DNA of 8,398 bases from JAFIEN01 sp051859505 (GTDB taxonomy: Bacteria; Pseudomonadota; Alphaproteobacteria; Rhodobacterales; Rhodobacteraceae). The notes beneath the pieces were generated by a model. It ran no database searches and had not been told where the DNA came from. It saw only the letters and a list, made by a program, of their open reading frames with translations. The stretch lies in contig JBHYFN010000082.1 in NCBI GenBank assembly GCA_051859505.1, positions 1 to 8,398 of the forward strand, given 5' to 3'. The position numbers and the translations under genes are program-made. This document shows positions 1 through 5,718 of this stretch, in pieces. How positions within the stretch are numbered: position 1 is the stretch's first letter; every line of letters starts with the position of its first letter.

Positions 1-341
1 CCGCGCAGGGATTTGCCTGCGGCGGGAAGCGGAATCGCCAGCCAGAAGCCGTTCTTAGACCGGATCAGCGGGCCGGTGTCATGCGCGCCGATGATGACCG
101 GGGCCTTCGACCAGACGAGGGCCGCGGCGTTGAGGCTGGGGCTGCCCTTGGGGAACTGCTCGGACCGGATGGTGTTGGCGAGGCGCTGGCCGAGGCCTGC
201 GCCGGTGATCTGCGCGCGCCAGGCGGATTTGAGGTCGCTGCCCCCCGACTTGACCGCCGCCGAGACCGCGCGCTCGCCCGCTGCGACCTCGGCCCGCATC
301 AGCGCGACGATGTCGGACGTGACATCGAACCGCAGCTTCAT
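1..341 (-). CDS. DUF6441-like phage protein, gpZ position (partial, 3' end outside window)
   Basis: Minus-strand reading frame starting at ATG 341-339 and running off the left edge, so only the first 113 residues are seen. The protein begins MKLRFDVTSDIVALMRAEVA and contains GAHDTGPLIRSKNGFWLAIP near the visible end. I recognise it as resembling the DUF6441 family found in alphaproteobacterial prophages; that is recall, not a search. By position it takes the place of lambda minor tail protein Z, which acts at the tail end that joins the head, so a tail-completion or tail-terminator role is an inference. A strong Shine-Dalgarno GGAGG (350-346) lies 4 nt before the start. The start overlaps the stop of the preceding gene as ATGA, which suggests translational coupling. 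No signal peptide or membrane segment is seen in the visible part. Confidence 0.72.
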   Translation of the reverse strand, partial: MKLRFDVTSDIVALMRAEVAAGERAVSAAVKSGGSDLKSAWRAQITGAGLGQRLANTIRSEQFPKGSPSLNAAALVWSKAPVIIGAHDTGPLIRSKNGFWLAIPLPAAGKSLR

Positions 342-658
342 GGTGCCTCCGCTGGCCGCAGATCTACCGTCCAGACCAGCCGCTCGCGGTCACGGACCGG
401 CTCGCCCTGGATCAGGAAGGTGTCCCCGTCGATCTCGATCCGGCCACCTGGGCGCGGGGCGGGCACCTCGGCGACGCGCAGGTCGACCCGCGTGGTCTCG
501 GACCAGAGCCTTGCGGCGCCAAAGCCGGTGACATCGTCCGCGCGGCGCATGACCACGCGGATGGGCTGGGGCGTGCCGCCCTCCGCGATGTATGTTGCAT
601 CGCATCCGATGTTCGGGTCGGCGAAGAGCAGATCGATGGCGGCGGCAAGGACGGTCAT
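338..658 (-). CDS. Head-tail attachment protein, lambda gpFII-like
   Basis: 106-residue protein (MTVLAAAIDLLFADPNIGCD at the N-terminus). In lambda, FII binds the portal/W complex of the filled head and provides the surface for tail docking; FII is 117 residues, so the size fits. The sequence has a short N-terminal helix followed by a strand-rich part with GGRIEIDGDTFLIQGEP near residues 71-87, the type of beta-barrel sequence seen in FII-like connectors. The assignment rests on this pattern, on length and on its place after the major capsid gene. ATG 658 is the only ATG available, because an in-frame TGA (691-689) lies upstream. GGAG sits only 3 nt before it, which is tight. The start region is duplicated upstream (tandem repeat 654-704). 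Its stop overlaps the next start as ATGA. A generic head-tail joining protein of another family is the main alternative. Confidence 0.65.
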   Translation of the reverse strand: MTVLAAAIDLLFADPNIGCDATYIAEGGTPQPIRVVMRRADDVTGFGAARLWSETTRVDLRVAEVPAPRPGGRIEIDGDTFLIQGEPVRDRERLVWTVDLRPAEAP

Positions 659-704
659 GATCTCCGGTCCATCATGATCACTGGTCCGTCATGATCTCTG
701 GCCC
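654..704. repeat. Three tandem 17-bp repeats spanning the FII-like start site
   Basis: Plus-strand units are gtcatgatctccggtcc (654-670), atcatgatcactggtcc (671-687) and gtcatgatctctggccc (688-704). Unit boundaries are exact with only a few substitutions. Read on the minus strand each unit carries a purine-rich SD-like stretch (GGAG, AGTG or AGAG), then ATC and an ATG, so the array is a triplication of the ribosome-binding and start region of the FII-like gene. The palindromic core ATCATGAT or a close variant recurs in every unit. The repeats fill most of the 64-bp gap between the major capsid gene and the FII-like gene. Confidence 0.88.
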
Positions 705-706
705 AT
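655..706 (-). promoter_or_regulatory. Relay of mini reading frames ahead of FII-like gene (possible translational coupling)
   Basis: On the minus strand the repeat array creates three tiny frames. The first is ATG 706 to TGA 691-689 (5 codons, MGQRS), preceded by a good SD GGGGAG. The second is ATG 692 to TGA 680-678 (MTDQ), overlapping the first stop as ATGA. The third is ATG 675 to TGA 657-655 (MMDRRS), overlapping the true FII-like ATG 658 as ATGA. Ribosomes could therefore be handed from stop to start. The frames are visible in the sequence; that they are translated or regulate anything is inference, and they may be only a by-product of start-site duplication. Confidence 0.35.
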
Positions 707-722
707 CGGTCTCCCCGTCCGG

Positions 723-1745
723 TCAGTTCGAGCTGTGCAGGCGGATGGCGAGGCGGGGGCGCTTGTTGACCGGCAGGATCGAGGCCTCGGTCATCAGGTC
801 GATCCAGCGGCCCTTCTCGTCGAGATGCTGCCGGGCATAGAGCGGCAGGCCCACCGTATTGGCCGCATCGAGCAGATTGGCCGGCCCGCCATAGGTGGTG
901 AAGGTGTCGAACGTGCCCAGCGGGAAGGCGATCCCCTCGCCTGCGGGGATGAAGCTTTCCGAGGATCCGGTCGAGAGGGTGGCCCGGCCGGTGTACTCCT
1001 CGAAGAGGATGCCTGCGAAGGGAAAGGCGCGGCGCATGTCCTCGCGGAGCGGCTGGCCGCCGGTGGCGGAGAAGAACTTGTAGGCCTCCTCGGTCTTGGG
1101 ATGGCTGATGAGCTTGTCGAAGAACTCGGAACTGACCAGCGCATGGGCGGTGATCATGGTCTCGCCCAGCAGGTTGTCCTCGATCGCGCGCAGAACGGTG
1201 CGGACCTTGCCCTGGATATTGGTGCCGGCGGTGCCGAAGACGAAGTCGACCGAGATCTGCTCGAGGCCGAACTCGGTGAAGTAGTTGTAGAGCGTGGTGC
1301 CCGCGCCATCCTTCACGATGCCGCGCAGCGCATTCATCTCCATGTATTCCCGGGTCTGGGCATGTTTGCGGCGCATCAGCGTGAGCTTCTCGGTCATCAC
1401 CTCGGCGAGGCGGTCGGGGGCATCGGACTGACCAAGGGCCGGCATGCCCTGAATGTCGGAGGGCAGGATGACATCGTCATGCGGGATCCAGGGCAGGGCG
1501 AAGCTGCGCATCGCGCGGGTCTCGCGGCTGCCGACGGTGGCGGGCGCCCCCAGCGGGACCGCGGGCAGGAGGCTGAGGACGCCCTCGCGGCTTTCGATGA
1601 CGATGGAGCGCTGGGTGACGCCCTGGAAGCGGAAGAGGCCGATCTGTCCGAGGCGAGTGTAGAGATTGGGCAGGATGTTGATGGCCTGCGTCATCTCGGC
1701 CAGCGAATAGCCGCCCGCGTCGAACGGGTTGCGGGTGATGGTCAT
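723..1745 (-). CDS. Major capsid protein, lambda gpE family
   Basis: 340 residues, practically the length of lambda gpE (341). The protein forms the icosahedral shell of the phage head around the scaffold and is later stabilised by gpD. The N-terminal MTITRNPFDAGGYSLAEMTQ, followed by a segment about finding the target fold (ILPNLYTRLGQIGLFRFQGV) and the central KDGAGTTLYNYFTEFGLEQ, are the pattern I associate with the gpE family; other supporting features are the E-loop-like REGVLSLLPAVPLGAPATV region and FPFAGILFEEY late in the protein. ATG 1745 is preceded by GGAG with a 6-nt gap. It follows the decoration gene after a 162-bp spacer with 15-bp repeats and is in the same reading frame as that gene. 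It should be among the most strongly made phage proteins. No truncation is seen. Confidence 0.93.
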   Translation of the reverse strand: MTITRNPFDAGGYSLAEMTQAINILPNLYTRLGQIGLFRFQGVTQRSIVIESREGVLSLLPAVPLGAPATVGSRETRAMRSFALPWIPHDDVILPSDIQGMPALGQSDAPDRLAEVMTEKLTLMRRKHAQTREYMEMNALRGIVKDGAGTTLYNYFTEFGLEQISVDFVFGTAGTNIQGKVRTVLRAIEDNLLGETMITAHALVSSEFFDKLISHPKTEEAYKFFSATGGQPLREDMRRAFPFAGILFEEYTGRATLSTGSSESFIPAGEGIAFPLGTFDTFTTYGGPANLLDAANTVGLPLYARQHLDEKGRWIDLMTEASILPVNKRPRLAIRLHSSN

Positions 1746-1907
1746 TGGAAACTCCGGGGAATGAGGGGGAAGGCAGGGGCAAGAAGAGCTGCGGTACGCG
1801 CCGGACCTGGCGTGGTCACCGGCATCAGGCAGACTGGCGTCAGATGTGCTGGCGTCAGGTGTACTGGCGTCAGATGTGCTGGCGCCAGGTGTATTGGCGC
1901 GGCTGGA
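1746..1907. other. D-E intergenic spacer (162 bp), open in the shared D/E frame
   Basis: No gene is assigned here. The spacer holds the 15-bp repeat array and, at its low-coordinate end, the ribosome-binding site of the major capsid gene. The D stop (TGA 1910-1908) and the E start (ATG 1745) are in the same frame, and the 54 codons between them contain no stop. That frame would read as a Ser/Thr/Asp/Ala/Pro-rich repeat of the kind STSDASTPDAS. The codons used there (ACA, CCT, TCT, AGT) are unlike the GC-ending codons of the neighbouring genes, which argues against its being a normal coding stretch. No T-run follows a hairpin, so no terminator is called. Confidence 0.6.
1834..1893. repeat. 15-bp tandem repeats in the D-E spacer
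   Basis: Four consecutive units: ctggcgtcagatgtg (1834-1848), ctggcgtcaggtgta (1849-1863), ctggcgtcagatgtg (1864-1878) and ctggcgccaggtgta (1879-1893). Units 1 and 3 are identical and unit types alternate. Degenerate copies flank the array at 1819-1833 and 1894-1908. Each unit contains the near-palindromic 10-mer CTGGCGTCAG; in unit 4 it is a perfect palindrome, CTGGCGCCAG (1879-1888). The unit length is a multiple of three, so every frame crossing the array stays open. A role as iterated protein-binding site, RNA structure or slippage product cannot be told apart from sequence. Confidence 0.9.
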
Positions 1908-2288
1908 TCAGGCGGTATCGCGCGGCACGATGCCGAGGCCTGCGAGCTGTCCGAGCTTGGTGGCGGTCTTCGGCGCATCATCGACGGTGGCATCGAAGAC
2001 GAGGGCCGCCTTCGAGACGATGGCGGGGCCGCGCGCGACCACCACGCCGACGGCATCCGCAGCACTTGCATCGACGGCGTAGAGCAGGACGGCGGCGGCG
2101 GTCTGGGCTCCGTCCGACCCGCCCGAGGTGGCGAACTTGTACTTGCCGCTGGCGGTGATGCGGCCGAGCACGGCCCCGACCGGGTAGGCGGTGCCGGCGA
2201 GCAGGGTGACGGTCTCGCGGGTGTAGTTGGGATTGACCTCGTATTTGAGGACATCGCCGGTGGTGGCGGGTTTGACGAGGACGGACAT
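1908..2288 (-). CDS. Head decoration protein, lambda gpD family
   Basis: 126 residues, slightly longer than lambda gpD (110). gpD-type proteins bind as trimers on the outside of the expanded capsid and hold it against the pressure of packaged DNA. Typical features are the flexible N-terminal arm, the YTRETVTLLAGTAYPVGAVL segment (residues 22-41), the SGKYKFATSGGSDGAQTAAAVL segment that follows, and a hydrophobic VGVVVARGPAIVSKAALVF strand pair further on. ATG 2288 has AGGAG 7 nt upstream. It lies between the protease/scaffold gene and the capsid gene, exactly as in lambda (C-Nu3-D-E). It is in the same frame as the capsid gene downstream, separated by its TGA and an open spacer. There is nothing unusual in composition. 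Confidence 0.92.
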   Translation of the reverse strand: MSVLVKPATTGDVLKYEVNPNYTRETVTLLAGTAYPVGAVLGRITASGKYKFATSGGSDGAQTAAAVLLYAVDASAADAVGVVVARGPAIVSKAALVFDATVDDAPKTATKLGQLAGLGIVPRDTA

Positions 2289-2444
2289 GGCGGAGCTCCT
2301 GCATCAGGGGAAAGGGTCGGGGACGGATCGGGGGGAAAGAGATCCCCCGCCGGGGAGGGCGGCGAGGGATCAGTCGGGCAGGTCAGGCGGATGACGGGTG
2401 GGATGACGGACGGCCGAAAGACGGGCGGACCCCGGGGCCCCTCG
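2289..2444. other. Protease-D spacer (156 bp) with G/C-rich palindromes and a 12-bp repeat pair
   Basis: No gene is supported. Near the protease stop are two overlapping palindromes, CCCCGGGG (2430-2437) and GGGGCCCC (2434-2441). A 12-bp near-repeat starting GGATGACGG lies at 2389-2400 and 2401-2412. A possible all-G/C 5-bp stem pairs 2331-2335 with 2344-2348 around an 8-nt loop. None is followed by a T-run on the minus strand, so they are not called as intrinsic terminators. The in-frame continuation of the protease gene is closed by TGA codons in the spacer. The D ribosome-binding site (AGGAG, 2300-2296) lies at the far end. Confidence 0.55.
2389..2412. repeat. Two 12-bp direct repeats
   Basis: ggatgacgggtg (2389-2400) is followed directly by ggatgacggacg (2401-2412); they match at 10 of 12 positions. 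The pair is short and could arise by slippage. No function is evident. Confidence 0.6.
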
Positions 2445-2975
2445 TCAGCGCCGGGGACCTGCCGAGGCAGCTTGTCTGGCGGCTGCGACAATGGGGCTCT
2501 CGCGCGCGGGCGGCAGGACCGGCGCGGGAGAGGCTGCAACGATGTCGCGGGCATCGGCCGCGGCGCTGGCGCGCTCGAGCACGAGGCGGCGCAGGGCTTC
2601 CGGCGCGGTGCCTTCGCGCAGCGCCTTCGCAGCGTCGATGGCAATGCCGAGGCGGCCCGCCTGTGCCGCGATCTCGGCGATCTCGGCCGCCGCCTCGCGC
2701 TGCTCTGCGGAGAGCGCAGCCAGATTGCCGGACTGCAGGGCGGCCCGGGCGGCCGAAGCACCCGAGGCGACCGGAGCGGAGACAGGGGCCATCGCACCGG
2801 GCAGGTCAGGTGCTGCGGGGGACAGCGCGGCCGGGACGACAGGCGGATCATCGACGGCATCGGGTTCATCGTCCTCGATCACCGTCACGTCTTGCTCCGA
2901 GCCCTGAGGGGTGTCGTCGAGGTCGTTCTCGGGGTTGGTCTCGGCGTTGGTCTCGGCATTGGTCGTGGGGACCAT
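2445..2975 (-). CDS. Nested in-frame scaffold protein, lambda Nu3-like
   Basis: Internal start inside the protease gene in the same frame: ATG 2975-2973, codon 326, giving 176 residues ending at the same stop. It is preceded by a perfect AGGAGG (2986-2981) with 5-nt spacing, stronger than the site of the full-length gene. The product starts MVPTTNAETNAET, then a very acidic part with DDTPQGSEQDVTVIEDDEPD, then a Pro/Ala-rich linker and an Ala/Glu/Arg-rich C-terminal region likely to be helical (about residues 80-150). In lambda, Nu3 is made from an internal start in gene C and forms the inner core on which the capsid assembles before it is degraded. The sequence-level signal is direct; the scaffold role is from the lambda parallel. 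Confidence 0.82.
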   Translation of the reverse strand: MVPTTNAETNAETNPENDLDDTPQGSEQDVTVIEDDEPDAVDDPPVVPAALSPAAPDLPGAMAPVSAPVASGASAARAALQSGNLAALSAEQREAAAEIAEIAAQAGRLGIAIDAAKALREGTAPEALRRLVLERASAAADARDIVAASPAPVLPPARESPIVAAARQAASAGPRR

Positions 2976-3950
2976 CAGTGCCTCCTGTCTGGGGTGGGGA
3001 AGGGACGCGCGTCTTGCGGGCGCGGGTGAGCGGATCGGTTTGCGTGCCAGCATCTGGCGGAAGGCGCCAAAGCCGCGCGCCAGATCGGTGACCTCGTCGG
3101 CAAGGCCCGCGGCCACGGCATCCGCCCCGCGGAAGGTCGCGGCCTCGGTCGCCAGCGCGGCCTCCCGGCTCAGCCGCCCGGCCCGGCCAGCGGCGACGGT
3201 CTCCGCGAAGAGGTCCCGCAGCACATCAATCTCGCCCTGGATGTCGCCCCGGATGTCCTCGGGCAGCGGCTCATAGGGATTGCCATCGACCTTGTGCCGG
3301 CCGGAATGGATCAGCGTGACGCGGACCCCGTCCCGGTCGAGCTGGCTGCTCAGATCGGCATGGAGCACCACGACGCCGATGCTGCCCAACGCGCCGGTGC
3401 GCGGCAGCAGGATCCGGTCGGCCTGGGAGGCCAGCGCATAGCCCGCCGAGAAGGCATGCTCGGCGACGAAGGCCCAGACCGGTTTGCTTCCCCGGATTGC
3501 ACGAATACGATCCGCAAGGTCGAAAACCCCGGCCACTTCGCCCCCAAAACTGTCAATCTCCAATGCAAGGCCGCGAGCCGCGGGATCACTGACCGCAGCC
3601 TCGATCTGGGCCGCGATGCCCTCATAGCTGGTCTGGCCCGAGGACTGCCCGATCCAGCTGCCGCGATGGATCAGCACGCCGGCGATCTCGATCACGGCGA
3701 TCCCGTCCATCACAGGATAGGGGGCATCACCATGCTTGCGGTAACTGTCTGCCAGCCCACCCGCCAACAGGCCGGCGCGAGCGGACAGCGCGGCGGCGCC
3801 GGTTGCAACGACAGTCCCAAAGTCATCTGCCATCTCGACCTGCCGCCCGAGGATGCGCGGCCCCAGCCCCGACAGGAAGGCCATGGCCTTTGACGGCTCG
3901 ACCAGCAGCGGGGTGTTGAAGGCGCGCGCGGCAATCCGGGCGTGAAGCAT
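2445..3950 (-). CDS. S49-family (SppA-like) head maturation protease with C-terminal scaffold, lambda gpC type
   Basis: 501 residues. The N-terminal part (about 80-300) is an S49/ClpP-fold serine protease: a core strand GIAVIEIAGVL at 83-93, the conserved FGGEVAG at 135-141, the nucleophile Ser168 in HAFSAGY and the general-base Lys220 in SGRHKVDGNPYEP, giving the Ser-Lys pair of SppA-like enzymes. GALGSIGV (186-193) is also typical. From residue 326 the sequence changes to an acidic, then Ala/Glu-rich helical region, as expected for the scaffold that shares its C-terminus with gpC in lambda. The protease cuts scaffold and portal during prohead maturation in lambda; that role is known for the family. 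ATG 3950 overlaps the portal stop as TGATG and has GAGGA about 9 nt upstream. No catalytic residue is missing. Confidence 0.93.
   Translation of the reverse strand: MLHARIAARAFNTPLLVEPSKAMAFLSGLGPRILGRQVEMADDFGTVVATGAAALSARAGLLAGGLADSYRKHGDAPYPVMDGIAVIEIAGVLIHRGSWIGQSSGQTSYEGIAAQIEAAVSDPAARGLALEIDSFGGEVAGVFDLADRIRAIRGSKPVWAFVAEHAFSAGYALASQADRILLPRTGALGSIGVVVLHADLSSQLDRDGVRVTLIHSGRHKVDGNPYEPLPEDIRGDIQGEIDVLRDLFAETVAAGRAGRLSREAALATEAATFRGADAVAAGLADEVTDLARGFGAFRQMLARKPIRSPAPARRASLPHPRQEALMVPTTNAETNAETNPENDLDDTPQGSEQDVTVIEDDEPDAVDDPPVVPAALSPAAPDLPGAMAPVSAPVASGASAARAALQSGNLAALSAEQREAAAEIAEIAAQAGRLGIAIDAAKALREGTAPEALRRLVLERASAAADARDIVAASPAPVLPPARESPIVAAARQAASAGPRR
2927..2962. repeat. Three 12-bp coding repeats at the scaffold N-terminus
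   Basis: Plus-strand units tctcggggttgg, tctcggcgttgg and tctcggcattgg lie end to end. On the minus strand they encode the repeated residues NAET, NAET, NPEN just after the scaffold start. The repeat keeps the frame and lies in a disordered acidic arm, so length variation should be tolerated. Confidence 0.75.
2981..2986 (-). promoter_or_regulatory. Internal ribosome-binding site for the nested scaffold
   Basis: Minus-strand AGGAGG, followed by CACTG and ATG 2975. It is a full anti-SD match inside the protease coding sequence, precisely at the change from the protease domain to the acidic scaffold domain, which decides the nested start. Confidence 0.82.
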
Positions 3951-5455
3951 CAGGGCTGGTCCTCGTCTGCGGGCGGCAGGTCCTCCGCGTCATCGTTGTC
4001 ATCGAATTGCTCTTCCGCATCGCCCGGCGGCATGGCCTGCACGCCCTGCGCGGGCGAGCCGGGGCGGCGGAAGTCGAGACCGAGCGCGCGTTCGCGGGCC
4101 CGTTCCGCGGCAATCTCGCGGTCGACCTGTTCGGCGTCATAGCCACGTTCGGCGATCGCCTGGGTGCGGGACTTGAGCCCGGCCTCGATCTGGGCAATCT
4201 CGGCATTGGCATCCTTCAAGGGATCGACCCAATCCCATCTGGTCGGCAGCCAGTCTGCCGCCTGCAGGCGCAGCCGATCCCCCTCGTAGCCCGGCAGGAT
4301 CAGCGCGCCCGAGAGCACCGCCCCATCCATCCAGCGGGCCCAGACCGGACGGCAGAGCTGCCAGACCATGACCGAATGCTGCCAGGCCGAGACGCGGCGA
4401 CGGAATTCGATCAGGGCAAGCCGCGAGTTCGAGAAGTTGCCCTTCACCATGTCATTGGCCAGATATGGATAAGGGATGCCGAGTGCGGCTGAGACCTGCA
4501 GCAGGGTCCGGTACTGGAACGGCTCGTAGGTCGCCCCGCTGTCGGCGGGCTGGCCCACGGTCACGTCCTCGCCCGGATCGAGACGCACGATCTGGCCGGG
4601 GCTGATCTCGGCATCCCCTGCCCCCACCTCGTCTTCGGCGGGTGCCAGCGGGTTCTCGGGCGCGGGCGAGGTCACGAACATCGCATACATCGCCGCGACC
4701 TTCTTCCGGTCGAGCTCGGCATCGTCATACTGATCGAGCAGGAAGAGCTTCACGATGGCCGGGGCCAGCTTCGAGACCCCACGCAGCTGGCCCGCCTCGA
4801 GCGGGTCGATGACATGGATGACTTCCGCGGCAGGCACCCGCGCCACCTCGCCCGCAAGGCCCGGATCGGTGCTGTCGCCCGGATGGCGGCGCAGGAAGTG
4901 ATAGGCGACGCGCCGTCCGATCCGGTCGAACTCGATCCCCTGCCGGATCGTGTTGCCGTTCGCAGCCGTGCCGCTTCTCTCCAGCGGCAGCATCTCGGAG
5001 GGCAGAATCTGCAGCTGCAGCGGCACCGACAGCCCATCCCCGGCGTGCCGCATCCGGATCCTGAGAAAGACCTCGCCCGCGATGAACACCTCGCGCGCTG
5101 CACGGCGCTGCAGCCCGTAGAAATCCGTCAGCCCTTCGGCATCGGCCTCGTCGGTCCAGGCGAGCCAGAGCCGCTGCAGCTCCTCCTTGCGCGCGGCCTC
5201 GCCGATCTTCGAGATCGGCTTGATCCCGTCGCCCACGGTATTGGCAGCCCAGCTTTCCACCGCATTCACCGCATAGCCGTTGTTGCGCACGAGCCAGCGC
5301 GCGCGGGCGGTGATGTCGGGGCCCGAGGCTGCGATCAGCGCGTTGACATGGGCGCGCGTTGCGCGGAACCCGCGCAGGCGGCGATGATGCTGACCGGCAT
5401 CGAACCCGCCGATGAAGGCGCCCAGGCGCTGCCGCAAGGTCATCTCGCCACCCAT
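3950..5455 (-). CDS. Portal protein, lambda gpB family
   Basis: 501 residues from ATG 5455. The portal is the dodecameric ring at one capsid vertex through which the terminase pumps DNA and to which W and FII attach. Family features: the N-terminal ARWLVRNNGYAVNAVESWAA (residues about 47-66) and GDGIKPISK, the AAREVFIAGEVFLRIRM segment, IQPxE-like LQLQILPSEML, the HVIDPLEAGQLRGVSKLAPA clip/wing motif, and the late NFSNSRLALIEFRRR. The C-terminus is acidic (QFDDNDDAEDLPPADEDQP). I chose ATG 5455 because it overlaps the gpW stop as TGATG and has AAGGA 6 nt upstream; an ATG at 5497 would add 14 residues and overlap gpW by 43 nt, and ATG 5443 is a lesser alternative. The stop overlaps the protease start as TGATG. 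Confidence 0.94.
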   Translation of the reverse strand: MGGEMTLRQRLGAFIGGFDAGQHHRRLRGFRATRAHVNALIAASGPDITARARWLVRNNGYAVNAVESWAANTVGDGIKPISKIGEAARKEELQRLWLAWTDEADAEGLTDFYGLQRRAAREVFIAGEVFLRIRMRHAGDGLSVPLQLQILPSEMLPLERSGTAANGNTIRQGIEFDRIGRRVAYHFLRRHPGDSTDPGLAGEVARVPAAEVIHVIDPLEAGQLRGVSKLAPAIVKLFLLDQYDDAELDRKKVAAMYAMFVTSPAPENPLAPAEDEVGAGDAEISPGQIVRLDPGEDVTVGQPADSGATYEPFQYRTLLQVSAALGIPYPYLANDMVKGNFSNSRLALIEFRRRVSAWQHSVMVWQLCRPVWARWMDGAVLSGALILPGYEGDRLRLQAADWLPTRWDWVDPLKDANAEIAQIEAGLKSRTQAIAERGYDAEQVDREIAAERARERALGLDFRRPGSPAQGVQAMPPGDAEEQFDDNDDAEDLPPADEDQP

Positions 5456-5664
5456 CACAGGTCCTTCACGGCGAAGGGGCGCACGATGCGCCGACACGTG
5501 CGTTCCAGCGCGGCGATCCGGCGCTCGAGATCGGCGATGGCGGCGGCCAGCTCGGCATCTGTGCCATAGGTCACGCTCTTGCCGTCATAGCTGACCGAGC
5601 GCGTGCCGCTGTAGCGCGCGGCCAGCAGCGCACTGTGGCGGGCCTTGAGATCATCGAGGGTCAT
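5455..5664 (-). CDS. gpW-like head-tail joining protein
   Basis: 69 residues, essentially the length of lambda gpW (68). W binds the portal after DNA packaging and stabilises the filled head so that FII and the tail can attach. The sequence fits the gpW fold: helix 1 (MTLDDLKARHSALLAARYSG), a beta hairpin around RSVSYDGKSVTYG (22-34), helix 2 (DAELAAAIADLERRIAALER) and a basic tail. ATG 5664 is the natural start, but the leader on the minus strand (CAAGACCCCC) has no good Shine-Dalgarno. The stop overlaps the portal start as TGATG. Instead of following the terminase directly as W does in lambda, it is cut off from it by the divergent CcdAB cassette, so its expression must depend on transcription reading through that cassette or on an unseen promoter. 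Confidence 0.85.
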   Translation of the reverse strand: MTLDDLKARHSALLAARYSGTRSVSYDGKSVTYGTDAELAAAIADLERRIAALERTCRRIVRPFAVKDL

Positions 5665-5685
5665 GGGGGTCTTGTATTGCCTGTC

Positions 5686-5718
5686 GCGCAATGCGCTTGT
5701 TGTGAACACGCTTCGTGT
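5686..5718. promoter_or_regulatory. Two inverted repeats, probable CcdAB operator
   Basis: Two perfect 5-bp-arm dyads: GCGCA-A-TGCGC (5686-5696) and ACACG-CTT-CGTGT (5706-5718). Their centres are 21 bp apart, two helical turns, so proteins bound to both would face the same side of the DNA. They flank the -35 element, and the second lies inside the promoter spacer. CcdA of known systems represses its own operon together with CcdB, so an autoregulatory operator is expected here. The repeats are seen; their use by CcdA is inferred, and the arms have different sequences. Confidence 0.5.

Noticed and set aside
1819..1908. CRISPR-like array
   Set aside because: 15-bp units lie directly end to end with no unique spacers.
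2330..2348. Possible intrinsic terminator between protease and D genes
   Set aside because: The stem is only 5-6 G:C pairs with an 8-nt loop and no T-run follows on the minus strand; D and E would be expected on the same transcript.
1742..2869. Minus-strand open frame of 375 codons across the protease end, gpD and the D-E spacer
   Set aside because: Out of frame with the real genes, Pro/Ser/Arg-rich, no domain; it is held open by the 15-bp repeats and GC bias.
735..3029. Very long plus-strand open frame (764 codons) opposite the capsid, decoration and scaffold genes
   Set aside because: It is antisense to four well-recognised phage genes and crosses their spacers and repeats. Its product is Gly/Arg/Asp-rich low complexity without a recognisable domain, as expected for the complement of GC-rich coding DNA.
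5456..5497. Upstream portal start at ATG 5497
   Set aside because: It would overlap gpW by 43 nt; ATG 5455 gives the TGATG junction also seen at the portal-protease boundary and has a suitable SD.
4814..5569. Plus-strand open frame opposite portal and gpW
   Set aside because: Antisense shadow of two confident genes; no ribosome-binding site or known domain.
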